Source of the DNA: DASRHY01 sp035650275
GTDB lineage: Bacteria > Actinomycetota > Actinomycetes > Propionibacteriales > Kribbellaceae
Assembly: GCA_035650275.1 (NCBI GenBank)
Contig: DASRHY010000145.1
Location: 38,923-102,922 of the forward strand
Length of the DNA stretch: 64,000 bases
Reading direction: 5' to 3'
Every line of letters starts with the position of its first letter. Within the stretch, counting starts at the first letter, position 1. This document shows, one piece after another, positions 17,115 to 25,909 of this stretch. Below the pieces are notes generated by a model. It was not told where the DNA came from, made no database searches, and saw nothing but the letters and a program-made list of their open reading frames with translations. A program made the translations under genes and the position numbers.

Positions 17115-18047
17115 GTGACGGTCGTACCCGGACCCGCGGTGGAGACGATCCCGGCCGAGCGGGTGCAGCTCGACGACCGGTTCAAGGCCGTCGACGGCGA
17201 CGAACGCGTCGAGCGGCTCTGGTCGGGTGGCCGCTGGCTGGAGGGTCCCGTGTACGTCCCGGCGTACCGAAGCCTGCTGTTCAGTGACATCCCGAACGAC
17301 CGGATCCTGCGGTACGACGAGGTGTCCGGCGCGATCTCGATCTTCCGCCAGCCGGCCGGGAACACCAACGGACACACGCTGGACGAACAGGGCCGGCTGG
17401 TCAGCTGCCAGCACGGCCACCGCCAGGTGGTCCGCACCGAGCACGACGGCAGCATCACCGTGCTGGCCGGCAGCTACGACGGGAAGCGGCTTAACAGCCC
17501 GAACGACGTCGTGGTCCGCCGGGACGGGTCGGTCTGGTTCACCGACCCGCCGTACGGGCGGATGAGCGACTACGAGGGCAACAAGGGCGACGGCGAGGTG
17601 GACGGCAACTACGTCTACCGGGTCGACCCGGCGACCGGCGACGTCCGCGTCGTCGCCGACGACTTCACCCGGCCGAACGGGCTGGCGTTCTCCCTCGACG
17701 AGTCGAAGCTGTACATCGTGGACACCCCGGAGAAGCACATCCGGGTCTTCGACGTGGACGGCGACAAGCTCACCGGCGGCGACGTGTTCGCGCCGTGCAC
17801 GGCCGGGATGTTCGACGGCATCCGGCTGGATACCGAGGGCCGGGTCTGGGCCGCGACCCACGAGGGCGTGCACTGCTTCGACCCGGACGGCACGCTGATC
17901 GGCAAGCTGGTTCTGCCCGAGGCCACCTCGAACATCTGCTTCGGCGGTCCGAAGCGAAACCGCCTCTTCATGACCGCCACCAGCTCGGTCTACTCCTGGC
18001 TCACCACCACCAACGGCGCCCCCCAGCCCTACGACCCGCCCCGCTAG
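17115..18047 (+). CDS. SMP-30/gluconolactonase-family protein
   Basis: A 310-residue six-bladed beta-propeller of the SMP-30/LRE family: RWLEGPVYVPAYRSLLFSDI with the metal-binding Glu, LNSPNDVVVRRDGSVWFTDP with the Asn/Asp ligands, RPNGLAFSLDESKLYIVDT and MFDGIRLDTEGRVWAAT. Such enzymes hydrolyse sugar lactones using a divalent metal. GTG start at 17115 behind a strong GAGGAGG. It lies 64 bp after the LacI gene on the same strand, so it may belong to the same sugar-response unit. Substrate not deducible. Confidence 0.88.
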   Translation: MTVVPGPAVETIPAERVQLDDRFKAVDGDERVERLWSGGRWLEGPVYVPAYRSLLFSDIPNDRILRYDEVSGAISIFRQPAGNTNGHTLDEQGRLVSCQHGHRQVVRTEHDGSITVLAGSYDGKRLNSPNDVVVRRDGSVWFTDPPYGRMSDYEGNKGDGEVDGNYVYRVDPATGDVRVVADDFTRPNGLAFSLDESKLYIVDTPEKHIRVFDVDGDKLTGGDVFAPCTAGMFDGIRLDTEGRVWAATHEGVHCFDPDGTLIGKLVLPEATSNICFGGPKRNRLFMTATSSVYSWLTTTNGAPQPYDPPR

Positions 18048-18099
18048 CCCCGGCACCACCCGCCCCTGTGGCTCGGGCGGCGCCCCGGCCCCTCCCTCT

Positions 18100-18191
18100 G
18101 CAATTCGCGTGGTCAACCACGCGAATGGAGGGTTCGCCACGGCTATGACCGGGGTGAACCCTCCACCCCTGTGGTTAACCACGCGAATTGC
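18100..18191. repeat. 92-bp palindromic repeat D, copy 1
   Basis: Starts GCAATTCGCGTGGT and ends with the complementary ACCACGCGAATTGC. Its inner stem is GGAGGGTTCGCC against GGTGAACCCTCC around the conserved TATGACCGGGG. It is in the gene-free stretch 18048-18556, which also contains copy 2, a hairpin terminator and about 200 bp in which I see nothing recognisable. Confidence 0.85.
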
Positions 18192-18395
18192 GCGGTGATC
18201 GTTGCCGGTCCGCCCAATCAGCTGATCCCTTCTCCCGGTGTGTCCGAGGTGCGGAGGGCACCTCGAGTGGTCAATGGGCCAGATACACGGAAGACAGCCC
18301 TCTCACTAGCAGAGGGCGCCTCTCGCGGGCGACCGGCGAGGGACCTCGGCACGAAGCCCGCCGCGGCACCCGCCACCGGTGCCTTACGCGCCCGG

Positions 18396-18487
18396 GCAAT
18401 TCGCGTGGTTAGCCACGCGAAGGTGGACTTCGCCACGGGTATGACCGGGGCGAACCCACCAGCCGGGTGGTTAACCACGCGAATTGC
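18396..18487. repeat. 92-bp palindromic repeat D, copy 2
   Basis: Same length, orientation and outer arms as copy 1. The inner stem changes from GGAGG/CCTCC to GGTGG/CCACC, a compensatory change that keeps the pairing. Confidence 0.85.
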
Positions 18488-18543
18488 GGCACCCAACCCA
18501 ACCCGCTTCGGACAGCGGCCAGCGGGCAGCGGGTTGGGTGCCG
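18487..18543 (-). terminator. hairpin downstream of the Nramp-like gene
   Basis: Perfect 13-bp arms CGGCACCCAACCC and GGGTTGGGTGCCG, 14 bp past the stop of the minus-strand gene ending at 18557. No T-tract. Confidence 0.7.
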
Positions 18544-18556
18544 GGGGTGTGCTGGG

Positions 18557-19999
18557 TCAGAAGAGCTTGGCGAACTGTTCTTGGATGGTGAGGACGGCGA
18601 GGAAGCCGAACGCGAGACCGGCGGCGATCAGTACGGCGCTGCGCAGCGGCGTGATCTTGATTGCCTTCGGCAACGCGCGGGAGTTCATCCACCACAGCAG
18701 GAACGAGTAGACGAACATCATCGTGCCGGCGGTGCAGGCCGAGATCACGAGCAGCACGAGCGGCTGGTCCAGCCCGATCATCAGGATCAGCACGCCGAAG
18801 GCGACCAGGCCCCAGACCAGCCCGAAGTACAGCTTGGACTCGGTGATCGCGGAGGTCCGCAGGTACCGGGCCTTGATCATGTCCGCGGCCAGCCGCGAGG
18901 TGTAGTCGACGATGCCGGTCGCGGCGGCGAAGAGCGCGAACGCGCCGATCGCCCAGAACAGGTACCCGAACCAGTCGCCGACCAGAGACTGCAGCGTGAG
19001 GCCCTCGATCTTCAGGAAGCTGATGTTGTTCTCGACCGCCGGGTTACCGAACAGGGTCGCGTACGCCAGCATCGAGGTGAACGTGATCGTGATGACGGTG
19101 ATGCCGACGAAGGTCATCGCCTGCTCGACGTTCGCGAACTTCCACCACTTGCGCCAGCGGGAGAGGTTCGCGTCGTCGACCGGGAACACGTAGCCGTTCG
19201 CGGTCGGGTCCGCCTCCTTCTCACCCGTCACCGGCGAGGTCAGCCGCGGCACGTGCAGGCCCATGCCGAAACCCTTGTCCCGGATCCAGTTGCTCTGGCA
19301 CAGGTTCTGGCCGCCGCCGGCACCGGCGTACGCGATCGCACCCATCAGCAGCGCGAAGCCGAGCTCGTCAGCGGGGAAGGCGGGCGCGGTGACGGCGTCG
19401 CCCAGCCCGTCCCAGGTGCTGCCGCGGATCGCGAAGATCAGGGCCAGTACGACGAGCAGCCCGATCGCGGCGACCTTGACGAAGATCAGCCGCTCGAGCA
19501 TCACGTACACCACCGGGGCGAGCGTGAGGATGATGCCGATCACGACCAGGATTCCGACCGCGATCCAGCGCGGGTTGCCGCCGCCGAACAGGTAGGTCAG
19601 CATCGTCGCCGAGCTGGTCGCCCAGCCGGGCCACAGGTTCGCGAAGTAGGTCATGACCGCGAAGAAGATGCCCCAGTGTTTCCAGTACCGGTTGAACCCG
19701 GTCAGCGCGGTCTCGCCGGTGGCCAGCGTGTACCGCTCGATCTCCATGTTCAGGAACCACTGGATGCCGACCCCGACGAAGGCGCCCCAGAGGAACACCA
19801 GGCCCACCTGCGAGGAGATGTAGGGCCACAGGATGAACTCGCCCGAGGCCAGGCCGACCCCCGCGCCGACCAGTCCCGGGCCGATGATCCGCCAGGTCTT
19901 CGCCGGTGCCTCCGGCAGGTCGGCTGTCTTCGGTGCGGGCAGGTTCTTGGTCGGCAGGCTGAACCTGTCGGTCACCTGTCGTTGCGTCGTTCCGGACAT
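18557..19999 (-). CDS. Nramp-like membrane transporter lacking canonical metal motifs
   Basis: A 480-residue polytopic protein with about 11-12 helices, from an ATG behind AGGGAC. Its overall layout resembles the Nramp/APC superfamily: GPGLVGAGVGLASGEFILWP in TM1 and AIAYAGAGGGQNLCQSNWIR in TM6. The residues that bind Mn/Fe in true Nramps are missing. TM1 has LASGEF where DPGN is expected, and TM6 has AGGGQN where MPH is expected. The transported ion is therefore uncertain and may not be a transition metal. Similar proteins in other actinobacteria carry automatic Nramp labels. It is a single gene with its own hairpin terminator; the next gene upstream ends 77 bp away. Confidence 0.75.
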   Translation of the reverse strand: MSGTTQRQVTDRFSLPTKNLPAPKTADLPEAPAKTWRIIGPGLVGAGVGLASGEFILWPYISSQVGLVFLWGAFVGVGIQWFLNMEIERYTLATGETALTGFNRYWKHWGIFFAVMTYFANLWPGWATSSATMLTYLFGGGNPRWIAVGILVVIGIILTLAPVVYVMLERLIFVKVAAIGLLVVLALIFAIRGSTWDGLGDAVTAPAFPADELGFALLMGAIAYAGAGGGQNLCQSNWIRDKGFGMGLHVPRLTSPVTGEKEADPTANGYVFPVDDANLSRWRKWWKFANVEQAMTFVGITVITITFTSMLAYATLFGNPAVENNISFLKIEGLTLQSLVGDWFGYLFWAIGAFALFAAATGIVDYTSRLAADMIKARYLRTSAITESKLYFGLVWGLVAFGVLILMIGLDQPLVLLVISACTAGTMMFVYSFLLWWMNSRALPKAIKITPLRSAVLIAAGLAFGFLAVLTIQEQFAKLF

Positions 20000-20076
20000 G
20001 CCCAGTCCCTTCCACTCGGGCGTGTTCAGGCGGTCAGTGGTCACGTACCCACAGTTGCCGGGATAGAACGTTCGAA

Positions 20077-20871
20077 TCAGCTCGAGAAGATGCCCGCGGT
20101 GACATTCACGAACGTTCCGGTGATCGAGGCTGCCCCATCCGAGGCGAGGAACGCCAGCGTCGCCACCACCTCGGCGAGCCGCGGAGCCCGCTTCAGCACG
20201 GACAGGCCGCCGATGATCTCGTCGATCTGCTCGGGGCCGAGCCCGGTCGCGTCCCGGAGCGGGTTCCGCCCGGCATACTCGGGCGCGAACGTCTCCGGCA
20301 CCCCGGCGGTCCAGACCCCGGCGGCCCGGACGCCGTACGGGCCGAGCTCGGTGGCCAGGTTGCGGATCAGCGTGTCGATCGCGGCGTCGGCCGGGCCGGT
20401 GCCGCCCATCATCGGGCTGCCGTGCGCCGAACCGCTGTCCAGCGCCAGGATCACCCCCGACCCCTGCTCGGCCATCTGCCGGCCGGCTGCTCGCGCGGTG
20501 ACGAAGTTCGCGGTGAGCCCGGCGGTGACCGGCCGCAGGAAGTCGGCCGTGGTCATCTGCACCAGCGGGATGCCCTGGACGTCGCCGCGGGAGACCAGGT
20601 TCAGCGAGATGTCGACGCCGCCGGCCCGGTCGACCACCGACCGGACCTGGTCGTCGACCGCCTGCTCGTCCAGCGCATCCAGTACGGCGACCTCGGCGCG
20701 GCCACCCGCCCGGCCGATCCCGGCGGCCACGGCCTCGAGGTGCTGCCGGGTCCGCCCGGCCAGGAAGACGGTGGCACCCTCGGCCGCGAAGACCCGGGCG
20801 ACCGCGCCACCGATCGCGCCGCCGGCGCCGTACACGATCGCGGTCTTGTCCTCCAGCAGCATCGCGGTCAC
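20077..20871 (-). CDS. short-chain dehydrogenase/reductase-like protein without the catalytic Tyr/Lys
   Basis: A 264-residue Rossmann protein with the SDR nucleotide loop AIVYGAGGAIGGAVARVFAA and NLVSRG in place of the NNAG motif. The active-site Ser region is present (ILALDSGSAHG), but the YxxxK pair is gone: the aligned stretch GGTGPADAAIDTL has Thr158 and Asp162 where Tyr and Lys belong. It may be a non-catalytic or altered member. GTG start at 20871 overlaps the MFS stop (GTGA), so the two are translationally coupled. It sits in an MFS-SDR unit divergent from a LuxR-type regulator. Confidence 0.85.
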   Translation of the reverse strand: MTAMLLEDKTAIVYGAGGAIGGAVARVFAAEGATVFLAGRTRQHLEAVAAGIGRAGGRAEVAVLDALDEQAVDDQVRSVVDRAGGVDISLNLVSRGDVQGIPLVQMTTADFLRPVTAGLTANFVTARAAGRQMAEQGSGVILALDSGSAHGSPMMGGTGPADAAIDTLIRNLATELGPYGVRAAGVWTAGVPETFAPEYAGRNPLRDATGLGPEQIDEIIGGLSVLKRAPRLAEVVATLAFLASDGAASITGTFVNVTAGIFSS

Positions 20872-22400
20872 CGCCGGCCCATCGGTGGCACGTGCCGCAG
20901 CGTCGCCAGCGCGAGCGCGGCCAGTGCTGTGAACGCGACCACTCCGACCACCGCGGCCACGTTGAGGCCGGAGGTGAAGGCCTGCCGGGCGGAGTCGACG
21001 AGGGTGCCTGCCAGCGACGGCGGCAGCGACTGCGCGGTCTGCAACGCGCCGGCCAGGGTCTCGCGGGCGGTCGCCTCGGCCGGGGTACCGGCGAGCTCGG
21101 CCGGGATCGCGACGCTGTGCCGGTACGCCGCCGTACCCACGCTGCCGAGCAGCGCGATCCCGAGCGCGACTCCGAGCTCACCGCTGGTGGACTGCAGGCC
21201 GGAGGCCGATCCCGCCTTCTCCGGCGGTGCCGCTGGTACCACCAGCTGACCGACCAGCGGGCCGACCGGGCTCACGCCGAGGTACACCACGGTGAAGCCG
21301 GCGAGTAGCAGTGCCAGGCTGGATCCGGCGTCGACCTGGGTCAGGACGATCATCCCGGCGGCGGCGAGTGCCAGCCCGGCGGCGATGACCCGCGCCGGCG
21401 GCACCCACTGCGCCATCCCCTGGCTGACGAAGATCCCGGCGACCAGCACGACCGTGGGCAGCAGGATCCACAGCCCGGCGCCGAGCGGGCTCAGCCCCTT
21501 CACGAGCTGCAGGTGCTGGGCGACGAAGAACCCGGTGCCGGCCTGTACCGCGGCGACCAGCAGCGAGACCACCAACGCACCGCGCACCGTGCGCAGCCCG
21601 ACGAGCCGCAGGTCCAGCAGCGGGTGCTCGAGCCGGCGCTGCCGGGCGACGAACAGCATCCCGAGTACGACGCCGGCCGCGGCGGACAGCGTGGCGCCGG
21701 CCGACCAGCCGGTGCGGGCGGTCTCCTTGAGGCCGTGGACGAACGGCAGCAGCGCGCCGAGCGACAGCGCCACGCTGAGTGGGTCCAGCCGGCCGGGTGC
21801 CGGGTTGCGGAACGCGGGCAGCAGCCGCGGCCCCGCGAACACCACGACCGCGCATACCGGTACTGCGACCAGGAACACCGAGCCCCACCAGAACCAGTTC
21901 AGCAGCACGCCGCCGACCACCGGCCCGAGCGCGACCCCGGCGGTGAGCGATGACGCCCACAACGCGATCGCGGCACCGAGCTGCTTCGGGTCCCGGAACA
22001 TGCCCATGATCAGCGCCAGCGCGGACGGCATGATCGTGGCGCCGGCGATCCCGAGCAGGGCCCGGCAGGCGATCAGCATCTCCGGTGACGACGAGAACGC
22101 CGCGACCAGCGAGACCAGCCCGAAGGCTGCCGAGCCGGCGACCAGGACTTGGGTCCGCCCGACCCGGTCCCCGAGCGTGCCCATCGTGACCAGGAAGCCC
22201 GCGATCGCGAACCCGTACGAGTCCGAGATCCACAGCTGCTGGGTCGCGCTCGCGCTCAGGTCCGCGGTCAGCTGCGGCAGCGCCAGGAACAGTACGCCGA
22301 TGTCCAGCATCGTCAGCATCGTCGGAAGGGCCAGGATGCCGAGACCCAGCCACTCCCTGCGACCGGCCCGGGGGACCGCCACGCTCTCCGTCACACTCAT
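20868..22400 (-). CDS. MFS exporter, DHA2/14-TM type
   Basis: A 510-residue transporter whose ATG follows AAGGAG. TM1 reads LGILALPTMLTMLDIGVLFL. Further MFS features are the loop motif GTLGDRVGRTQVLV, motif C TAGVALGPVVGGVLLNWFWW, and about 14 helices with a long extracytoplasmic loop near residues 440-475. Proton-driven efflux of drugs or a metabolite is likely, similar to the SmvA/EmrB group. It forms a two-gene unit with the SDR downstream and is divergent from the large ATPase-LuxR regulator, which probably controls it. Confidence 0.88.
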   Translation of the reverse strand: MSVTESVAVPRAGRREWLGLGILALPTMLTMLDIGVLFLALPQLTADLSASATQQLWISDSYGFAIAGFLVTMGTLGDRVGRTQVLVAGSAAFGLVSLVAAFSSSPEMLIACRALLGIAGATIMPSALALIMGMFRDPKQLGAAIALWASSLTAGVALGPVVGGVLLNWFWWGSVFLVAVPVCAVVVFAGPRLLPAFRNPAPGRLDPLSVALSLGALLPFVHGLKETARTGWSAGATLSAAAGVVLGMLFVARQRRLEHPLLDLRLVGLRTVRGALVVSLLVAAVQAGTGFFVAQHLQLVKGLSPLGAGLWILLPTVVLVAGIFVSQGMAQWVPPARVIAAGLALAAAGMIVLTQVDAGSSLALLLAGFTVVYLGVSPVGPLVGQLVVPAAPPEKAGSASGLQSTSGELGVALGIALLGSVGTAAYRHSVAIPAELAGTPAEATARETLAGALQTAQSLPPSLAGTLVDSARQAFTSGLNVAAVVGVVAFTALAALALATLRHVPPMGRR

Positions 22401-22449
22401 GCTCAGCTCCTTGGCTCGAACCCGGCCCGGGTGGCCGGCGTGGATCGAG

Positions 22450-22461
22450 CGTCGTACGACG
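22450..22461. promoter_or_regulatory. palindrome in the MFS/LuxR divergent gap
   Basis: CGTCGTACGACG is a perfect 12-bp palindrome in the 121-bp gap between the two starts. GC-rich genomes produce such sites by chance, so this is only a candidate operator. Confidence 0.35.
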
Positions 22462-22521
22462 GGTGGGTGCGGAAGATCGGCCAGGTGGCCGAGATACCGG
22501 CAGTGGCAGACTGATCCGGCG

Positions 22522-25500
22522 ATGACCACTGACCTCTCAGGCGCAACCGGTGAGCGCTCGATCGGACCCGCGGGCACCGTGACGGTTCTCGTCGCCTCGC
22601 ACGCGCCCGGCGCCGGCCCGGCGGCCGCGAGCTCATACGCCCAGCTCGACCAGGTCGCCGCCGCCGTGTTCCGCGAGCACGGCGCCCGGCCGGCGGTACG
22701 GCGCCAGGAGGGTACGGCGACGGGTGTCTTCAGCTCCGCCGCGTCCGCGGTCGCCGTGGCCGGTGCGCTGCGCGCCGCGGTGCCGGACGGGTCCACGCTG
22801 TCCCGGCTGCTCCGGATCGCGGTGCACACCGGTGCGGCCCGGATGGACGAGTCCGGCCGGTACGGCGGGCCCGCCGTGCGGCACGCCGAGCGGCTGGGCG
22901 AGATCGCGAACCCGGGCCAGACGTTGCTCTCGGCAACGGTCGAGGCGGAGACGGTGCCGGACGGCGGGCAGCTGCATGATCTCGGCATGCACCGGCTGCG
23001 CGACCTCGGCTCGCCGGAGCGGGTCTTCGCGCTGACCGGCACCGGGGCGCCGCGGTCGCTGGATGCCGTACCCAACAACCTGCCGGTGCACCTGACCAGC
23101 TTCGTCGGCCGATCGGCCGAGCTCGCCGCGGTGCGGTCGTTGCTGACCGGCGACCGGCTGGTCACGCTCACCGGTACCGGCGGCAGCGGCAAGACCCGGC
23201 TGGCGGGGCGTGCCGCGGCGGAGCTCGCCGACCGCTGGCCGGCCGGCGTCTGGTGGGTTGAGCTCGCGCCGGTCACCGACCCGGGCCGCGTGTCGGACCA
23301 GGTCGCGGCGGGTGTCGGCATCCTGGCCGAGCCGGGCGGCGACCAGCTGCGGTCGCTGACCGCGCAGCTGCGGGGCCGCCGCGCGCTGGTCTGCCTGGAC
23401 AACTGTGAGCACGTGCTGGACGGCGCCGCGGAGGTGGTCGAGGCGCTGCTGCGGTCATGTCCCGAGCTGGGCGTGCTGACCACCAGCCGGGAGCCGCTCG
23501 GCCTGCCCGGCGAGGCGGTGTGGCGGGTGCCGTCGCTGGCCGAGGAGGACGCCCTGTCGCTGTTCGTCGAACGCGCCGCGGCGGTCCGGCCGTCGTTCAC
23601 CGCGGACCAGGCCGGTGAGGCGGCGATCCGCGCGCTCTGTACCCGGCTGGACGGCATCCCGCTGGCACTGGAGCTGGCCGCCGCCTGGCTACGGACCCTG
23701 AGCCCGGCGCAGATCGAGGCCGGGCTGGACGACCGGTTCGGGCTGCTGGTCCGCGGACCGCGTGGGGCTGCGGCGCGGCAGCAGACGCTGGTGGCCTCGA
23801 TCGACTGGAGCTACGACCTGCTCGACGAGGTCGATCGTGCGGTGTTCCGCCGGCTCGCCGTGTTCGGCGGCACGTTCACACTCGAGGCCGCCCGCGACGT
23901 GTGCGCCGACGGTGCCGCCGGGCGCGGCGCCGTACTGGACTCGTTGGGGCGGTTGGTGGACAAGTCCCTGGTGGTCGCCGACGAGGCGCGGTTCCGGTTG
24001 CTGGAGACGCTGAGGGAGTACGCCGGGGTCCGGCTGGACGAGGCCCGCGAGACCGCGGCGACCCGGGACCGGCACCTGGACCACTACCTGGCCGCGGCGG
24101 AGTCGGCCGAGCCCGGACTGGACCACGACAAGGACGCCTGGCGGGCCCGGTTCGAGCCCGACCGGGACAACCTCCGGGCCGCGCTGGACTGGGGCCTGGC
24201 CGCACCCGACCCGGATCGTGGCCGCCGGCTCGCCGCCGCACTGGCCTGGCTGTGGAACCTGCGAGCGACCTCCCGCGAGGGGATGCGGTACCTGCGCCGG
24301 GCGATCGACCGGGCGCCCGAGGACCGGACGCTGCTGCAGGCCCGGCTGATGTACGGGTTCGCGCAGGTCGCCGACACCGCGGCGCCCTTCGAGCTCGACG
24401 GGGCGCAGCGCGGGCTGGAGATCGCCACCGAGGTGGGCGACGACCGGCTGCGCGGCCGCTGCCTGGCTTTGATCGGGCTGGGCCGGTTCTACGTGGACTT
24501 CGACGAGGCCCGGGAGCTGTGCGAGGAGGCGGAGCGGATCGCCGTTGGGATCGGCGACGAGTTCGGCCGCGACGCCGCCCGCGCGCTCCCGGCGTTGATG
24601 CTGGCGACGCGTGACCGGCACGCCGAGGCTGCGCCGCTGCTCGAGGACGTCGCCGCCTCGCTGGTCCGGCGTGGCGACCGCGGGATCGGCGCCACCCTGC
24701 TCGCGGTCCGGTCGGACAGTGCGCTGGTCACCGGGGACCTCGCGCTGGCCCGGCAGCTGGCCGAGCAGGCCGTCGAGGTGGCCGAGCCGCTCGGCGACTA
24801 CGACCGGGTCGGCGCCGCTCGCTGCCAGCTCGCGCTGATGCTCGGCTGGACCGGCGACATCGAGGCGGGGTTCGCCCAGCTCGAACCGTTTCGCAGGCTG
24901 GTCGGGGAGGGACCGGAGGCGTTCGTCCCCGGACTCGGTCGCGCGATGGGTGAGCTGCACCGCTGGCGGGGCGAGTACGAGGAGGCGATCAGCTGGCTTC
25001 AGCGGGACGTGCCGATCGCCGGCCCGGCCGCCGACAGCTTCATCGCCGCGCTGATGCGACCGGGCCTGGGCGCGGCGCTGCGAGCCGCCGGCCGCGACGA
25101 CGAGGCGGCGGTGGTACTGGACCGCGCCGGTGAGCTCTGCCGACGGTTCGACCTGCCGCGGGCGCTGGCCGATGTGCACGAGCAGCGCGGGCACCTGGCC
25201 GAGTACCCGGACCGAGCGGCGGACCTGTACCACGACGCGCTCGTCCTGCGGGTCGAGCACGGCCTGCGGACGCTGTACGTGGACAGCCTGGAGGCACTGG
25301 GTGCGCTGGCGGCGCGGACCGGCCGGCCACTGGACGCGGCCCGCACGCTGGCCGCCGCCGACGCCGGCCGGACCTTGCTCGGGTACGCCCGCCGGCCCGC
25401 CGACCGGCCGGGGTACGACGAGGTGCTGGCCGGGTTGCGGTCCGACCCGGGCTTCGACGCCGCCTGGTCCGAGGGCCGCGCGCTGACTCTGGACGACGCG

Positions 25501-25740
25501 GTCGCCTACATAAGGCGCAGCAGGGGGACTCGCGGCCGCCCGGCGACCGGGTGGGCCAGCCTGACGCCGACCGAGCTGGACGTCGTACGGCTGGCTGTCG
25601 AGGGGCTGAACAACCCGCAGATCGCCGCCCGCCTGTTCATGAGCCGCGGCACCGTGAAGACCCACCTCGCCCACGTGTACGCCAAGCTCGGAGTCGCCAA
25701 CCGCACCGAGCTCGCCGCCACCGCGTCCGGCCGCCTCTAG
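22522..25740 (+). CDS. large STAND ATPase regulator: degenerate cyclase domain, NB-ARC, TPR-like region, LuxR helix-turn-helix
   Basis: A 1072-residue multidomain regulator starting MTTDLSGATG. Residues 15-175 resemble a class III nucleotide cyclase fold (HTGAARMDESGRYGGPAVRH, ERLGEIANPGQTLLS), but the metal-binding Asp residues near the start are absent, so it is probably a sensor only. Residues 190-480 are an NB-ARC ATPase: Walker A TGTGGSGKTR (217-226), Walker B LVCLDNCEHVLDG, and SREPLG. About 560-1000 is helical-repeat/TPR-like. The last 65 residues are a LuxR-type helix-turn-helix (SLTPTELDVVRLAVEGLNNP, SRGTVKTHLAHVYAKLGVAN). ATP-dependent oligomerisation triggered by a small molecule is the family model. 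Likely target: the divergent MFS-SDR operon. Confidence 0.9.
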   Translation: MTTDLSGATGERSIGPAGTVTVLVASHAPGAGPAAASSYAQLDQVAAAVFREHGARPAVRRQEGTATGVFSSAASAVAVAGALRAAVPDGSTLSRLLRIAVHTGAARMDESGRYGGPAVRHAERLGEIANPGQTLLSATVEAETVPDGGQLHDLGMHRLRDLGSPERVFALTGTGAPRSLDAVPNNLPVHLTSFVGRSAELAAVRSLLTGDRLVTLTGTGGSGKTRLAGRAAAELADRWPAGVWWVELAPVTDPGRVSDQVAAGVGILAEPGGDQLRSLTAQLRGRRALVCLDNCEHVLDGAAEVVEALLRSCPELGVLTTSREPLGLPGEAVWRVPSLAEEDALSLFVERAAAVRPSFTADQAGEAAIRALCTRLDGIPLALELAAAWLRTLSPAQIEAGLDDRFGLLVRGPRGAAARQQTLVASIDWSYDLLDEVDRAVFRRLAVFGGTFTLEAARDVCADGAAGRGAVLDSLGRLVDKSLVVADEARFRLLETLREYAGVRLDEARETAATRDRHLDHYLAAAESAEPGLDHDKDAWRARFEPDRDNLRAALDWGLAAPDPDRGRRLAAALAWLWNLRATSREGMRYLRRAIDRAPEDRTLLQARLMYGFAQVADTAAPFELDGAQRGLEIATEVGDDRLRGRCLALIGLGRFYVDFDEARELCEEAERIAVGIGDEFGRDAARALPALMLATRDRHAEAAPLLEDVAASLVRRGDRGIGATLLAVRSDSALVTGDLALARQLAEQAVEVAEPLGDYDRVGAARCQLALMLGWTGDIEAGFAQLEPFRRLVGEGPEAFVPGLGRAMGELHRWRGEYEEAISWLQRDVPIAGPAADSFIAALMRPGLGAALRAAGRDDEAAVVLDRAGELCRRFDLPRALADVHEQRGHLAEYPDRAADLYHDALVLRVEHGLRTLYVDSLEALGALAARTGRPLDAARTLAAADAGRTLLGYARRPADRPGYDEVLAGLRSDPGFDAAWSEGRALTLDDAVAYIRRSRGTRGRPATGWASLTPTELDVVRLAVEGLNNPQIAARLFMSRGTVKTHLAHVYAKLGVANRTELAATASGRL

Positions 25741-25753
25741 CCCTCAGCAACCT

Positions 25754-25810
25754 CTTCCCGTACCGAAACGCCGTCCCACTGCCCGCGGGACGGCGTGTTC
25801 TTGCGGGAGG
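25754..25810. repeat. hairpin repeat C, copy 2
   Basis: Arms 25754-25777 and 25787-25810 (CTTCCCGTACCGAAACGCCG against GGACGGCGTG...GCGGGAGG). It lies between two convergent stops, where it could also terminate transcription. Confidence 0.75.
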
Positions 25811-25852
25811 TGAGAGTTCTCGGGGTTGGGAGCGGGTGCGGTCGGCAACATC

Positions 25853-25899
25853 GGCCCGATGAACGACGACACGCCGCGTCACAAGGGCCCGACGATCGC
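25853..25899 (-). repeat. dispersed repeat B, copy 1 (partial)
   Basis: On the minus strand it reads ATCGTCGGGCCCTTGTGAC, then GCGGCGTGTCG, then TCGTTCATCGGGCC, where the second CTTGTGAC is missing. It is just past the MMPL stop. Fuller copies are at 33985 (plus strand) and 44366 (minus strand). Confidence 0.75.
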
Positions 25900-25909
25900 A
25901 GGTGTGGAG

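Noticed and set aside
18192..18395. tRNA or small RNA gene between the two 92-bp repeats
   Set aside because: No cloverleaf, no T-loop sequence and no promoter-like signal could be made out.
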